Assembly (NCBI GenBank): GCA_003248655.1
Contig: QFPM01000003.1
Span: forward strand, 62,001-126,000
DNA length: 64,000 nt
DNA from: Microbacterium sp.
GTDB taxonomy: Bacteria; Actinomycetota; Actinomycetes; Actinomycetales; Microbacteriaceae
Direction: 5' to 3'
Shown: positions 27,286 through 36,115 of the stretch, in pieces
Layout of the letters: each line of letters opens with the position of its first letter
How positions within the stretch are numbered: the first letter of the stretch is position 1
The notes under the pieces: generated by a model
The model's database searches: none
Told to the model about the DNA's origin: nothing
Seen by the model: only the letters and a program-made list of their open reading frames with translations
Position numbers and translations under genes: made by a program

Positions 27286-27978
27286 CTAGACCGTCTTGGC
27301 GGCCTTGAGCATGTAGCCGAAGCCCCGCTTGGTCTGGATGAGCGGCTCCGTCGAGTACGGGTCGATCTTGCGGCGCAGGTACGAGATGTAGCTCTCGACG
27401 ATGCCCGCGTCGCCGTTGAAGTCGTACTCCCAGACGTGGTCGAGGATCTGCGCCTTGCTCAGCACCCGGTTCGGGTTGAGCATGAGGTAGCGCAGGAGCT
27501 TGAACTCCGTCGGCGACAGGTCGATCGACACGTCGCCGACGAGCACGTCGTGCGTGTCCTGATCCATCGTGAGCTCGCCCGCCTTGATGGTCGACTCCTC
27601 GTCGGCCTGCATCGTGCGGCGGAGGATCGCCTGCAGGCGCGCGACGATCTCATCGAGCGAGAACGGCTTCGTGACGTAGTCGTCGCCGCCGGCGTTGAGG
27701 CCCTCGATCTTGTCTTCGGCCTCGTCCTTCGCGGTGAGGAAGAGGATGGGTGCCGTGTACCCTGCCCCGCGCAGACGCTTGGTGACGCTGAAGCCGTTCA
27801 TGTCGGGCAGCATCACGTCGAGGATGATCAGGTCGGGCTCTTCCTCGAGCACGGCGGAGATCGTCTGGGCGCCCGTCGCGACGGCGCGGACCTGGTATCC
27901 GGCGAACCGGAGGCTCGTCACCAGAAGGTCACGGATGTTGGGTTCGTCGTCCACGACGAGAATGCGCGGTGCGGTCAT
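27286..27978 (-). CDS. OmpR/PhoB-family response regulator
   Basis: 230 residues. Acidic pair in VVDDEPNIR, phosphoacceptor Asp in IILDVMLPDMNG (near residue 54), Lys in YVTKPFS. The C-terminal winged helix contains SPTEFKLLRYLMLNPNRVLSKAQILDHVW. It resembles the MprA/TcrA group of actinobacterial regulators. The ATG at 27978 gives the canonical MTAPRILVVDDEPN; the extended frame is an artefact. It is transcribed ahead of the histidine kinase and diverges from the CPBP gene 73 bp away. Confidence 0.92.
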   Translation of the reverse strand: MTAPRILVVDDEPNIRDLLVTSLRFAGYQVRAVATGAQTISAVLEEEPDLIILDVMLPDMNGFSVTKRLRGAGYTAPILFLTAKDEAEDKIEGLNAGGDDYVTKPFSLDEIVARLQAILRRTMQADEESTIKAGELTMDQDTHDVLVGDVSIDLSPTEFKLLRYLMLNPNRVLSKAQILDHVWEYDFNGDAGIVESYISYLRRKIDPYSTEPLIQTKRGFGYMLKAAKTV

Positions 27979-28051
27979 GCCCCCATACTGGCACCGGAAT
28001 CCATCGGTTCGCTGGATATCCTCGCGGGCGAGATCAGAGAGGATAGGACGC

Positions 28052-29143
28052 ATGACGTCTCCTGCGCCGTTCGCTCCGCCCGCCTATGCCCCCGCGGCGC
28101 CCCCGCAGCCGCGCCCGCTTCCGGCCGATGCGACCTCGGGCGGCCTGGCGTTTCACCGCCTCGTGTTCGCGCGCAAGCGCCGCGGCTGGTGGACTCCGCT
28201 CGCGGTCGGCGGTCTCGCTCTGGCGTTCTACGTGGCGATGCTCCTTCTCGTCACGGGCATCATGATCGCGGTGGCGCTGGCAGACCCGTCGTTCCTCGAT
28301 CGGATGACGGCGCTCGGTCAGAACCCGAGCTTCGACCTGAAAGATCCGGTCATGCTTGTGTTCCTGCTCGGCACGATCATCCTCATGCTGCCCGCCTACG
28401 TTCTGGCATCCCTCATCGTCAACGGAAAGCGGATCGGACTCATCTCGTCTGCCGCGGGGCGACTTCGCTGGCGCTGGATGCTGGTGTGCACCGGCGTCGC
28501 GTTGGCCCTCTCGGCGGTGCTGACGGGCCTGTCGTTCGTGATCCCGGGCGAGGCCGGCGACGGCGGCGCCCCCGAGCCGAACCCGCTGTGGGTCGTGTCG
28601 CTCGTGCTGATCCTGCTCCTCGTACCCCTGCAGTCGGCGGCGGAGGAGTACATCTTCCGCGGCTACCTCATGCAGGCCATCGGTCGGTGGCTCCGCCATC
28701 CCGCGTTCGCGATCCTGTTGCCCGTGCCGCTGTTCGTCCTGGGGCACCTGTACGACGTGCTCGGTCAGATCAGCGTCGGCATGTTCGCCGTCGCGGCGGG
28801 CTGGCTCACGTGGCGCACCGGCGGGCTGGAGGCAGCGATCGCGCTGCACGTCGTGAACAACCTGACGGGCTTTCTCGTGTCGCTCGCGCTCGGCAGCGAC
28901 CCGACCGAAAGCGAGACGGGGTGGATGAGCTTCCTCTGGTCGTTCGTGCTGATCGGCGGCTACGTCGCACTCGTGGAGTGGATGCTGCGCCGCCGCGCCG
29001 CGCGGGGCAATCCGCTGCCGCGCACGGTCGTCCTCACGCCGCCTCCCGCGCCGCCGGTCCCCGCCTGGCCCGCCCCCGCGTGGCCGGCGCCTGCGGCGCC
29101 TGATGGTTACGCGGCGACCTCGTCCGCATCAAGGATCGTGTAG
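28052..29143 (+). CDS. CPBP-family intramembrane metalloprotease
   Basis: 363 residues with about eight membrane segments and a Pro/Ala-rich cytoplasmic N terminus. The CPBP (Abi) motifs are intact: EEYIFRGYL (Glu-Glu-x3-Arg), FVLGHLYD (F-x3-H) and HVVNNLTGF (H-x3-N). Bacterial members are linked to protein maturation or bacteriocin self-immunity; the substrate is unknown. The C terminus is a Pro/Ala-rich tail. Its last 37 bp overlap the end of the convergent XPB gene. Confidence 0.88.
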   Translation: MTSPAPFAPPAYAPAAPPQPRPLPADATSGGLAFHRLVFARKRRGWWTPLAVGGLALAFYVAMLLLVTGIMIAVALADPSFLDRMTALGQNPSFDLKDPVMLVFLLGTIILMLPAYVLASLIVNGKRIGLISSAAGRLRWRWMLVCTGVALALSAVLTGLSFVIPGEAGDGGAPEPNPLWVVSLVLILLLVPLQSAAEEYIFRGYLMQAIGRWLRHPAFAILLPVPLFVLGHLYDVLGQISVGMFAVAAGWLTWRTGGLEAAIALHVVNNLTGFLVSLALGSDPTESETGWMSFLWSFVLIGGYVALVEWMLRRRAARGNPLPRTVVLTPPPAPPVPAWPAPAWPAPAAPDGYAATSSASRIV

Positions 29144-30747
29144 CTGTAGCCCTGCTCGGCGAGGAAGCGCTGGCGGTTCTGCGCGAAGTCCTGGTCGACG
29201 GTGTCGCGCGCGATGAGGGTGTAGAAGCTCGCCGTGTGGCCGCTCGTCTTGGGGCGGAGGAGTCGGCCGAGACGCTGCGCCTCTTCCTGCCGCGAGCCGA
29301 ATGACCCCGACACCTGGATGGCGACGGAGGCTTCGGGTAGGTCGATCGAGAAGTTCGCGACCTTCGAGACCACGAGCACGGGGATGCGGCCCTCGCGGAA
29401 CGCGCCGTAGAGCTCCTCGCGTTCGTCGACGGGCGTCGCGCCGGTGATCTGGGGAGCGTCCAAGGCGTCTGCGAGCACGTCGATCTGGTCGAGGTACTGC
29501 CCGATCACGAGGATCTGCTCGCCCGCGTGCCGCGCGACGAGGTCTTTCACGACGCCGATCTTCGCGTGCGCGGTCGCGGCGAGGCGGTAGCGCTCGTCGT
29601 CGGCGGCCGCCGCGTACTCCATGCGGTCGCCGGGGGGCAGATCGATGCGCACCTCGTAGCAGACGGCGGGGGAGATGAAGCCCTGCGCCTCGATCTCCTT
29701 CCACGGCGCGTCGAAGCGCTTCGGGCCGATGAGGCTGAAGACGTCGCCCTCGCGGCCGTCTTCGCGCACGAGCGTCGCGGTGAGGCCCAGGCGTCGGCGA
29801 GCCTGCAGCTCGGCCGTGAGCTTGAAGACGGGCGCGGGCAGGAGGTGCACCTCGTCGTACACGATGAGGCCCCAGTCCAGGGCATCCAGCAGCGCGAGGT
29901 GCGCGTACTGACCGCCGCGCTTCGCGGTGAGGATCTGGTACGTCGCGATCGTGACGGGCTTGACCTCTTTCGACTGCCCCGAATACTCGCCGATCTCGTC
30001 GGCGGTGAGGGTCGTGCGCTTGAGGAGCTCGTCGCGCCACTGGCGGGCGCTCACGGTGTTCGTCACGAGGATGAGGGTCGTCGTCTTCGTGTCGGCCATC
30101 GCGGCGGCGCCGACGAGCGTCTTGCCCGCGCCGCAGGGGAGCACGACCACGCCCGAGCCGCCCTCGGTGAAGATGTCGACGGCCTGGCGCTGATACGGGC
30201 GGAGGGTCCAGCCGTTCTCGGCGAGGTCGATCGGATGCGGTGTGCCCGGCGTGTAGCCGGCGTGGTCTTCGGCGGGCCAGCCGATCTTGAGGAGCTCCTG
30301 CTTGATCTGACCGCGCGCCCAGGCATCCACGGTGAAGACCCCCGGCGACGGATGCCCGGTCAGCAACGGCTGGATGCGCTTGTTCTTCGCGACTTCGGCG
30401 AGGACGGCCGTGTCCGTCGCGCGGAGAATGAGCGTGCCCTCGTCGTCGCGCTCGATCACGAGCCGCCCGTAGCGGTTCACGGTCTCGCGGATGTCGATCG
30501 ACACGGATGCCGGCACGGGAAAGCGCGACCAGCGGTCGAGGGTCGCGAGCATGTCGTCGGCGGTGTGCCCCGCGGCGCGGGCGTTCCACAGGCCCAGGCG
30601 CGTGATGCGATAGGTGTGGATGTGCTCGGGCGCCCGCTCCAACTCAGCGAAGATCGCGAGCTCGTGCCGCGCGCTTTCGGCGCTCGGATGAGCGACTTCC
30701 AGCAGCACCGTGCGGTCGCTCTGGACGATGAGGGGTCCGTCAGCCAT
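29107..30747 (-). CDS. XPB/Ssl2-like DNA repair helicase
   Basis: 546 residues. This is the bacterial homologue of the 3'-5' helicase XPB. An N-terminal damage-recognition-like domain (about 1-175) precedes the motor: Walker A LPCGAGKTL (residues 203-211), DEVH box VYDEVHLLP, motif III GLTATLVRED, then helicase motif V/VI LPEASVAIQVSG and RQEEAQRLGRLLRPK. It probably works in DNA repair or transcription-linked unwinding. TAGACT lies 8 nt before the ATG. The partner gene is upstream on the same strand, 36 bp away. Confidence 0.93.
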   Translation of the reverse strand: MADGPLIVQSDRTVLLEVAHPSAESARHELAIFAELERAPEHIHTYRITRLGLWNARAAGHTADDMLATLDRWSRFPVPASVSIDIRETVNRYGRLVIERDDEGTLILRATDTAVLAEVAKNKRIQPLLTGHPSPGVFTVDAWARGQIKQELLKIGWPAEDHAGYTPGTPHPIDLAENGWTLRPYQRQAVDIFTEGGSGVVVLPCGAGKTLVGAAAMADTKTTTLILVTNTVSARQWRDELLKRTTLTADEIGEYSGQSKEVKPVTIATYQILTAKRGGQYAHLALLDALDWGLIVYDEVHLLPAPVFKLTAELQARRRLGLTATLVREDGREGDVFSLIGPKRFDAPWKEIEAQGFISPAVCYEVRIDLPPGDRMEYAAAADDERYRLAATAHAKIGVVKDLVARHAGEQILVIGQYLDQIDVLADALDAPQITGATPVDEREELYGAFREGRIPVLVVSKVANFSIDLPEASVAIQVSGSFGSRQEEAQRLGRLLRPKTSGHTASFYTLIARDTVDQDFAQNRQRFLAEQGYSYTILDADEVAA

Positions 30748-30783
30748 AGCGTCCCAGTCTAGTCGGGCGCCGGCGCCACCCGG

Positions 30784-32508
30784 TCAGCCGTGCGGGCGCA
30801 CGCGCGTGATGCTCGAGACCGGGAGAGTCCGCTCGACGTCGACGTTCCGGTCGCGTCCGCGCAGGCGCCCGCCGGCGAGCCCGGTCGCCTCGATCGTGAA
30901 CTCGCGCTCGGTGTCGCCGTCGCCCGACACTCGCACGGCGACCGTGATGATCGCCCGCGCCCGCACGGCCTGTTCGAGCTCGCGGCCGAGCCACGCGGCA
31001 TCCGTGTCGCCGGTCTGCGCGGCGCGCAGCCGCGCGATAAGCGGGGCGTAGACCTCGAGGGGAGTGGGAGCCGGTGTGGGCTCGGGGGCGAGCCGGTGGC
31101 GTTCGAGTGCGCGGCGCTCGCCGTCGGCGTCGACCGCGACGACGGGGTATCGCGCGTCGGCGATCATCCAGAACGCCGTGTCGGGGCTCGAGCGCGTCAC
31201 GAGCGCTTCGCCGTCGACGACGAGTCCGAGGGGGCGCAGGGCCTGGTCGACCGCGACGGTCTGCAACAGCGCGTCGTCGTCGCTCGTCACGCGCGTGCGG
31301 CCCTGCCAATCGGGGCCGACCCGCAGCAGGCCGTGCCGGGTGGCGGCGCGGACGATCTCGTACGCGAGGGGCTGCGGCAGGCCCGTCAGCGAGATCTCCG
31401 CGAGGAACGCGCGGAGGGTCTCGGCCGTCTCGCCCGCCGTCAGGGCGTCGGCGAGCGACTCGGCGGTGAACCGGTAGCTGGATGCCTGGGCGCCCGATTC
31501 GCGCCGCGCCATGCCGCGCAGGCGCAGGTCGAGGTGCGGGGCGAGCGACCCCGGCGCGATCGCCGTGAGGTCGTTCTGCAGGTACACGCGGTCGACTTCG
31601 GGCGGCAGGAGCGCCGCGAGCGCGTCGGCGTCGAAGCGCCCGCCGCCCGCGGCCTGACGCGCCCACGCGGGGGGCTCGCCGGTCGTGTCGAGGATCGCCC
31701 AGCGGCGCAGGAGCGTCGTGATGTGCGCGGCGAGGGCCGGCCAGGCCGGGTCGTACGGGTAGGCGCCCGGCCAGTCGGCCGGCGGCAGCCAGCCGCCCTC
31801 GGGCGCCCGCAGTGCGGCGGGGAGGGTGCGGATGAGACGCTCGGCGACGTCGGTCCAGCGGTCGATCGTGCTGCGGTGCAGCCACTCGAGCCCCGTCACC
31901 GTGACGAGCCACGCGCGGTCGTCGACGGCGAGGAGGCCCGTCCGGTCGGCGATCGCGACGAGCTCGTCGGCGGCCGCGGCATCCGCCACGGCGCCCGATT
32001 CGACCAGCCGGCGCCGGTCGATCGCGCCGAGCGCGCCTGCGCCGATGCGCCCGAGCGGCGAAGCGAGGGCCGCCTGGAGGACGTCGGCGAGCGAGGCGGA
32101 TGCCGTGAACGCGCGCTCGGCGGCGGCCGCGTCGTCGTCAGCGGCCGCGTCCGCATCCGTCGCGGCCGCTGGCGCCGTGACCTCGGCGGCCGCGTAGGCC
32201 TCGGCGGCCGCCTGCCACGGCGATCCGTCGACGCCGACCAGCCCCCGCGCCAGAAGGGCGTCGCGGTCCTCCCCGGGGGCCACCGGGTCGCCACCGATGG
32301 CGGTCTCCAGAGCGCGTGCCTCGGCCGCCGTGAGCCCCGCAATCGCTCGCGCGAGCGGGGCGGGATCGAGCAGGTGCTCGGCGGCGTCGAACGCATCGGA
32401 CCACGCGGCATCCGGCGACACCCGTCGCGCGGCGAACAACTCGGCGAGCTCCGCGTCGCTGCGGGCGCTCAGCTCGTGCGCGAAGGTGCGGGCGTCTGCG
32501 ACGGTCAC
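30784..32508 (-). CDS. XPB-helicase-associated protein (helicase C-terminal/XPB_Ssl2-type domain)
   Basis: 574 residues, Ala-rich. The C-terminal 250 residues fit the helicase-associated XPB_Ssl2-type domain commonly encoded beside bacterial XPB (VDRVYLQNDLTAIAPGSLAP, YRFTAESLADALTAG, AFWMIADARYPVVAVD). The first 250 residues are variable and have long Ala/Asp runs. It has no helicase motifs of its own and may be a partner or loading factor. GTG at 32508 sits 2 bp after the stop of the small membrane gene, so they form an operon. Confidence 0.82.
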   Translation of the reverse strand: MTVADARTFAHELSARSDAELAELFAARRVSPDAAWSDAFDAAEHLLDPAPLARAIAGLTAAEARALETAIGGDPVAPGEDRDALLARGLVGVDGSPWQAAAEAYAAAEVTAPAAATDADAAADDDAAAAERAFTASASLADVLQAALASPLGRIGAGALGAIDRRRLVESGAVADAAAADELVAIADRTGLLAVDDRAWLVTVTGLEWLHRSTIDRWTDVAERLIRTLPAALRAPEGGWLPPADWPGAYPYDPAWPALAAHITTLLRRWAILDTTGEPPAWARQAAGGGRFDADALAALLPPEVDRVYLQNDLTAIAPGSLAPHLDLRLRGMARRESGAQASSYRFTAESLADALTAGETAETLRAFLAEISLTGLPQPLAYEIVRAATRHGLLRVGPDWQGRTRVTSDDDALLQTVAVDQALRPLGLVVDGEALVTRSSPDTAFWMIADARYPVVAVDADGERRALERHRLAPEPTPAPTPLEVYAPLIARLRAAQTGDTDAAWLGRELEQAVRARAIITVAVRVSGDGDTEREFTIEATGLAGGRLRGRDRNVDVERTLPVSSITRVRPHG

Positions 32509-32510
32509 CG

Positions 32511-32801
32511 TCAGCGCCCCTTGCCGACCCGTGCCTTCCGGATGAAGGTCATGATCAGCACCGTCATCAGCAGCAGGAACGCGACGATCGGCGCGATGTA
32601 TACGACGGCGCCGACGGCGGGCCACAGACCCGCGCCGAAGTCGGCCTGCTTCATGCCCGCCCAGGTGCCGATGATGATCGCGAGGAACGAGACGACCGAC
32701 AGCACCAGAAGGCCCAGCGACATGAACGCGAGGATCCGGTCGATCCGCCGGACGGGAAGATCGTCGGGCGACGCCGGGGTGCGGGAAGTGGAAGGCGACA
32801 T
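32511..32801 (-). CDS. Small membrane protein, two to three helices, unknown function
   Basis: 96 residues. Two clear hydrophobic segments (FMSLGLLVLSVVSFLAIIIGTW and VGAVVYIAPIVAFLLLMTVLIM) with a Pro/Ser-rich N terminus and a basic C terminus (RKARVGKGR). Actinobacterial proteins of this size beside the XPB pair are often annotated only as membrane proteins. TAGGCT stands 7 nt before the ATG at 32801. It is the first gene of the small-membrane / XPB-partner / XPB run. Confidence 0.75.
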   Translation of the reverse strand: MSPSTSRTPASPDDLPVRRIDRILAFMSLGLLVLSVVSFLAIIIGTWAGMKQADFGAGLWPAVGAVVYIAPIVAFLLLMTVLIMTFIRKARVGKGR

Positions 32802-32906
32802 CCGCACCAGCCTACTGCGTCGGGCGCGTGGCGTAGGCTGGACAACGGGGCCTGTCGGCCCCTGTTTCACAGCGCCCGCAGCGGGCACGATCAGCGAGGT
32901 TTTCAC

Positions 32907-33287
32907 ATGCCCACCGGCAAGGTCAGGTTCTACGACGACGAGAAGGGCTTCGGCTTCATCACCGACGATGACGGCCAGGATGTCTTCCTCCACGCCACCG
33001 CCCTCCCGGCAGGGACGGTCGTCAAGGCCGGAACTCGGCTCGAGTTCGGCGTCGCCGACGGCAAGCGCGGGCTCCAGGCGCTCGCCGTGCGGGTGCTCGA
33101 CGCGCCCGTCAGCCTCGCCAAGCGCAGCCGCAAGGATGCCGAGGAGATGGCGATCATCGTCGAAGACGTCGTGAAGCTGCTCGACAAGGTCGGCGGCGAC
33201 CTGCGTCGCGGGCACTACCCGAACGCCGGGCACGGCGCGAAGGTCGCGGCGATCCTGCGCAAGGTGGCCGATGACCTCGACGCCTGA
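32907..33287 (+). CDS. Cold-shock-domain protein with C-terminal extension
   Basis: 126 residues. The first 65 are a cold-shock domain (KGFGFITD and VFLHAT as RNP1 and RNP2). The last 55 are a helical, charged actinobacterial extension (SRKDAEEMAIIVEDVVKLLDKVGGDLRRG). It likely binds nucleic acid. GGGGCC-TGTC-GGCCCC is a hairpin in its 5' leader. Its end overlaps the DUF3027 gene by 17 bp, so the two are coupled. Confidence 0.88.
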   Translation: MPTGKVRFYDDEKGFGFITDDDGQDVFLHATALPAGTVVKAGTRLEFGVADGKRGLQALAVRVLDAPVSLAKRSRKDAEEMAIIVEDVVKLLDKVGGDLRRGHYPNAGHGAKVAAILRKVADDLDA

Positions 33288-33954
33288 GCCCGCGGGCGAG
33301 AGTCCGTCGACTGACGAGCCGCAGTCCCTCGAGCCGCAGCCTGTCGAGCCGCAGCCTGTCGAGCCGCAGCCTGTCGAGCCGCAGCCTGTCGAGCCGCAGC
33401 CTGTCGACGAGCGACTGCTCAGCGCGCACGATCTGGCCCTCGCTGCGCTCCACGAGATCACACCGGCATCCACGGTCGGTGCGGCCGCGGGATACACCGT
33501 CGAGGACGGTGGCGTCGTCTCGCTGCGCTTCGCGAACACGATGCCCGGGTACCCGGGGTGGTTCTGGACGGTGAGCGTTGCCGTCGTTGACGGTGCCGCG
33601 CCGACGGTGCTCGAAGCGGAGCTGATCCCCGGCGACGGCGCGCTGCTCGCGCCCGAGTGGGTGCCGTGGTCGGTGCGTCTGGCCGACTACCAGGCCGCGC
33701 AGGTTGCGCTGGCCGCCGAACAGGGCGACGATGACGACGATCTCGACGGCGACGACGAACTCGACGACGAAGAACTCGATGACGATGACAATGACGATGA
33801 CGATGACGAGGACGAGGACCTCGACGAAGTCGACGATCTGGATGCCGCCGACTTCGACGAGGACGGGTCGCCGATCCTGCACTCGGGCGACGTCGACGGC
33901 ATCGACATCGACGTGTTCGACGACCCCGACGCGGTAGACGACGCCGAAGACTGA
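33271..33954 (+). CDS. DUF3027 protein with Glu-Pro-Gln-Pro-Val repeat and acidic tail
   Basis: 227 residues. The core (ALAALHEITPASTVGAAAGY, FANTMPGYPGWFWTVSVAVV, EWVPWSVRL) is the actinobacterial DUF3027 domain, of unknown function. The N terminus carries five exact EPQPV repeats (residues 21-45) from a 15-bp tandem repeat. The C-terminal 80 residues are almost all Asp and Glu and must be highly acidic. The start ATG lies inside the preceding cold-shock gene. It converges on serC with only 6 bp between stops. Confidence 0.85.
   Translation: MTSTPEPAGESPSTDEPQSLEPQPVEPQPVEPQPVEPQPVEPQPVDERLLSAHDLALAALHEITPASTVGAAAGYTVEDGGVVSLRFANTMPGYPGWFWTVSVAVVDGAAPTVLEAELIPGDGALLAPEWVPWSVRLADYQAAQVALAAEQGDDDDDLDGDDELDDEELDDDDNDDDDDEDEDLDEVDDLDAADFDEDGSPILHSGDVDGIDIDVFDDPDAVDDAED
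33316..33405 (+). repeat. 15-bp tandem repeat inside the DUF3027 gene
   Basis: The unit GAGCCGCAGCCTGTC occurs five times without change (33331-33405), preceded by one degenerate copy (33316-33330). It encodes EPQPV. Exact nucleotide identity across copies, including silent positions, points to recent slippage expansion, so copy number may differ between strains. Confidence 0.95.
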
Positions 33955-33960
33955 GCGGGG

Positions 33961-35079
33961 TCAGCCCCGCAGTGCGTCAACGGTGTATTCGATGCACCTG
34001 ACGAGCTGACGCACGTCGTCCGGCTCGATCGAGACGAACGTCGCGATGCGCAGCTGGTTGCGCCCGAGCTTGCGGTACGGCTCGGTGTCGACGATGTCGT
34101 TCGAGCGGAGGCTCGCGGCGACAGCTGCGGCATCCACCGTGTCGTCGAAGTCGATCGTCACGACGACGGGGGAGCGGTCGGCCGGGTTCGCGACGAACGG
34201 TGTCGCGTACGGCGCAGCCTCGGCCCAGTCGTAGAGCGCCGACGACGATTCGGCGGTGCGCGCCGCGGCCCAGCCGAGCCCGCCGTTTCCGTTGATCCAC
34301 TCGAGTTGCTTGTCGAGGAGGAACAGGGTGGCCACGGCCGGGGTGTTGAGCGTCTGGTTCAGGCGTGAGTTGTCGAGCGCGTTTTTGAGGCTCAGGAACT
34401 CGGGGATGTAGCGTCCGGATACCGCGACGCGCTCGATCCGCTCGATCGCGGCGGGCGAGACGGCCGCGAACCACAGTCCGCCGTCGGAGCCGAGGTTCTT
34501 CTGCGGTGCGAAGTAGTACACGTCGGCCTCCGACACCCGGAAGTTGATGCCGCCCGCCGCGCTCGTCGCGTCGATGACGGTGAGGGCGCCATCATCACCC
34601 TGCACGCGCTGGATCGGCGCCGCGACGCCCGTCGAGGTCTCGTTGTGCGGCCACGCGTACACGTCGACGCCAGCGACGGCCTCGGCGGTGGAGCGGGTGC
34701 CAGCATCCGCCTTGCGGACATCCGGAGCCTCGAGCCACGGCGCGGCGGCCGCGGCGGCGAACTTGCCGCCGAACTCGCCGAAGACGAGGTTCTGCGCGCG
34801 CTTCTCGATGAGGCCGAAGGATGCCGCATCCCAGAACGCCGTCGAGCCGCCGTTGCCGACGATGATCTCGTAGCCCTCGGGCAGGCGCAGGAGGTCGGAC
34901 AGGCCCGCGCGCACCTGGCCCACGAGGTTCTTGATCGGCGCCTGACGGTGCGAGGTGCCCATCAGCACCGATCCGGGGCCGGCGAGCGCGGCCAGCTGCT
35001 CGGGCCGGATCTTCGACGGGCCGCAGCCGAATCGTCCGTCGGTGGGCAGGATTTCGCGCGGCAGGGTCACGTGGGCCAT
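33961..35079 (-). CDS. serC: Phosphoserine aminotransferase
   Basis: 372 residues. PLP enzyme that converts 3-phosphohydroxypyruvate and glutamate to phosphoserine, in serine (and vitamin B6) synthesis. The actinobacterial type is recognised by FGCGPSKIRPEQLAAL at the start and the PLP-Lys region YYFAPQKNLGSDGGLWFAAV (Lys near residue 194). TAGAAT is 6 nt before the ATG at 35079, so it looks leaderless. It diverges from the DtxR-type regulator. Confidence 0.95.
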   Translation of the reverse strand: MAHVTLPREILPTDGRFGCGPSKIRPEQLAALAGPGSVLMGTSHRQAPIKNLVGQVRAGLSDLLRLPEGYEIIVGNGGSTAFWDAASFGLIEKRAQNLVFGEFGGKFAAAAAAPWLEAPDVRKADAGTRSTAEAVAGVDVYAWPHNETSTGVAAPIQRVQGDDGALTVIDATSAAGGINFRVSEADVYYFAPQKNLGSDGGLWFAAVSPAAIERIERVAVSGRYIPEFLSLKNALDNSRLNQTLNTPAVATLFLLDKQLEWINGNGGLGWAAARTAESSSALYDWAEAAPYATPFVANPADRSPVVVTIDFDDTVDAAAVAASLRSNDIVDTEPYRKLGRNQLRIATFVSIEPDDVRQLVRCIEYTVDALRG

Positions 35080-35175
35080 GGTCCGATTCTAGGGCGGTAC
35101 GCGGCGGCCTCCCGCCGGGGCGCCGTCATAAACGGATAGGCTGGCAGCCGTACCGATCCGCCACCGAAGGCCCCC

Positions 35176-35883
35176 ATGACCGACCTGATCGACACCACCG
35201 AGATGTACCTGCGCACCGTCCTCGAGCTCGAGGAGGAGGGCATCGTGCCCCTGCGCGCCCGGATCTCCGAGCGCCTGGGCCACTCCGGGCCCACCGTGTC
35301 GCAGACGGTCGGGCGGATGGAGCGCGACGGACTCATCCAGGTGACCGATGACCGTTCGCTCGCCCTTACGGAGTCGGGGCGCCAGAAGGCCGTCGATGTC
35401 ATGCGCAAGCACCGTCTCGCCGAGCGTCTGCTCTCGGATGTCATCGGCCTCGATTGGGCGTACGTGCACGAAGAGGCGTGCCGGTGGGAGCACGTCATGA
35501 GCGAGCTCGTCGAGCGGCGCCTCATCGAACTCCTCGGTCACCCGACCGAGTCGCCGTACGGAAACCCCATCCCCGGGCTCGACCAGCTCGGCGACGCTCC
35601 CGCGAACACCTCCGGCGACGGAGTGGTGGGTCTGGTGCGCTTGCTCAACGAGACGGGCGGCCCGGTTGTCGGCACGATCCGGCGCCTCGCGGAGCCGGTG
35701 CAGGTCGATCCTGAACTGCTCGCTCAGTTCCGCGATGCGGGCGTCGTCCCGGGCGCGACCGGCGAATTCCGCTTCAGCGAAGGCTACGTCCTGGTGCAGA
35801 TCGACGGCAGGGAAGACGCGCTCGAGCTACCCGTCGAGGTCGCTTCGCACCTGTTCCTGATCGACGGCGCCCCCCGCGCCTGA
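35176..35883 (+). CDS. DtxR-family metal-dependent transcriptional regulator
   Basis: 235 residues. N-terminal winged helix (DTTEMYLRTVLELEEEGIVPLRARISERLG, then SGPTVSQTVGRMERDGL), metal-binding and dimerisation domain with Cys/His/Glu ligands (HEEACRWEHVMSELVERRLIELLGHP), and a C-terminal SH3-like domain. This is the DtxR/IdeR architecture, sensing Fe(II) or Mn(II). The gene is next to serC as in relatives. TAGGCT (35137-35142) is a likely -10 with a leader of about 30 nt. Confidence 0.92.
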   Translation: MTDLIDTTEMYLRTVLELEEEGIVPLRARISERLGHSGPTVSQTVGRMERDGLIQVTDDRSLALTESGRQKAVDVMRKHRLAERLLSDVIGLDWAYVHEEACRWEHVMSELVERRLIELLGHPTESPYGNPIPGLDQLGDAPANTSGDGVVGLVRLLNETGGPVVGTIRRLAEPVQVDPELLAQFRDAGVVPGATGEFRFSEGYVLVQIDGREDALELPVEVASHLFLIDGAPRA

Positions 35884-36008
35884 GGATTCTCGGGGGGATT
35901 CCCAGGCGGCACACCCCTCTCAGCGTGACTTATTCGTTACCTTCCGGTAGCCTCGGAGAGTCCACATGGCGAGAAGCCCGCCACGGACCTCCGCACGAAT
36001 TGCCTCAT

Positions 36009-36115
36009 CGGTTCGTCGTTCGCGCGGTGACACCCGTACATCTGTGCCCGACACCGAGTGCCGACGAACCAGTGATCCTCCGCGCGCGGAGGGCAGCGGA
36101 GGCGCCGGAGGATCC
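36009..36115 (+). promoter_or_regulatory. Structured mRNA leader that can hide the ribosome site of the M23 gene
   Basis: GGTTCGTCG (36011-36019) pairs with CGACGAACC (36062-36070). Next, GATCCTCCG (36074-36082) is complementary to CGGAGGATC (36106-36114), which contains the Shine-Dalgarno GGAGGA of the downstream TTG start. The same CCTCCG can instead pair with CGGAGG at 36087-36092 in a local hairpin. Two exclusive pairings for one anti-Shine-Dalgarno segment is the layout of a translational switch. I do not recognise a known riboswitch core. Confidence 0.4.

Noticed and set aside
33316..33405. Regularly spaced repeat considered as a CRISPR-like array
   Set aside because: Units are directly adjacent without spacers, in frame and coding for EPQPV. 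No CRISPR array was seen anywhere in the window.
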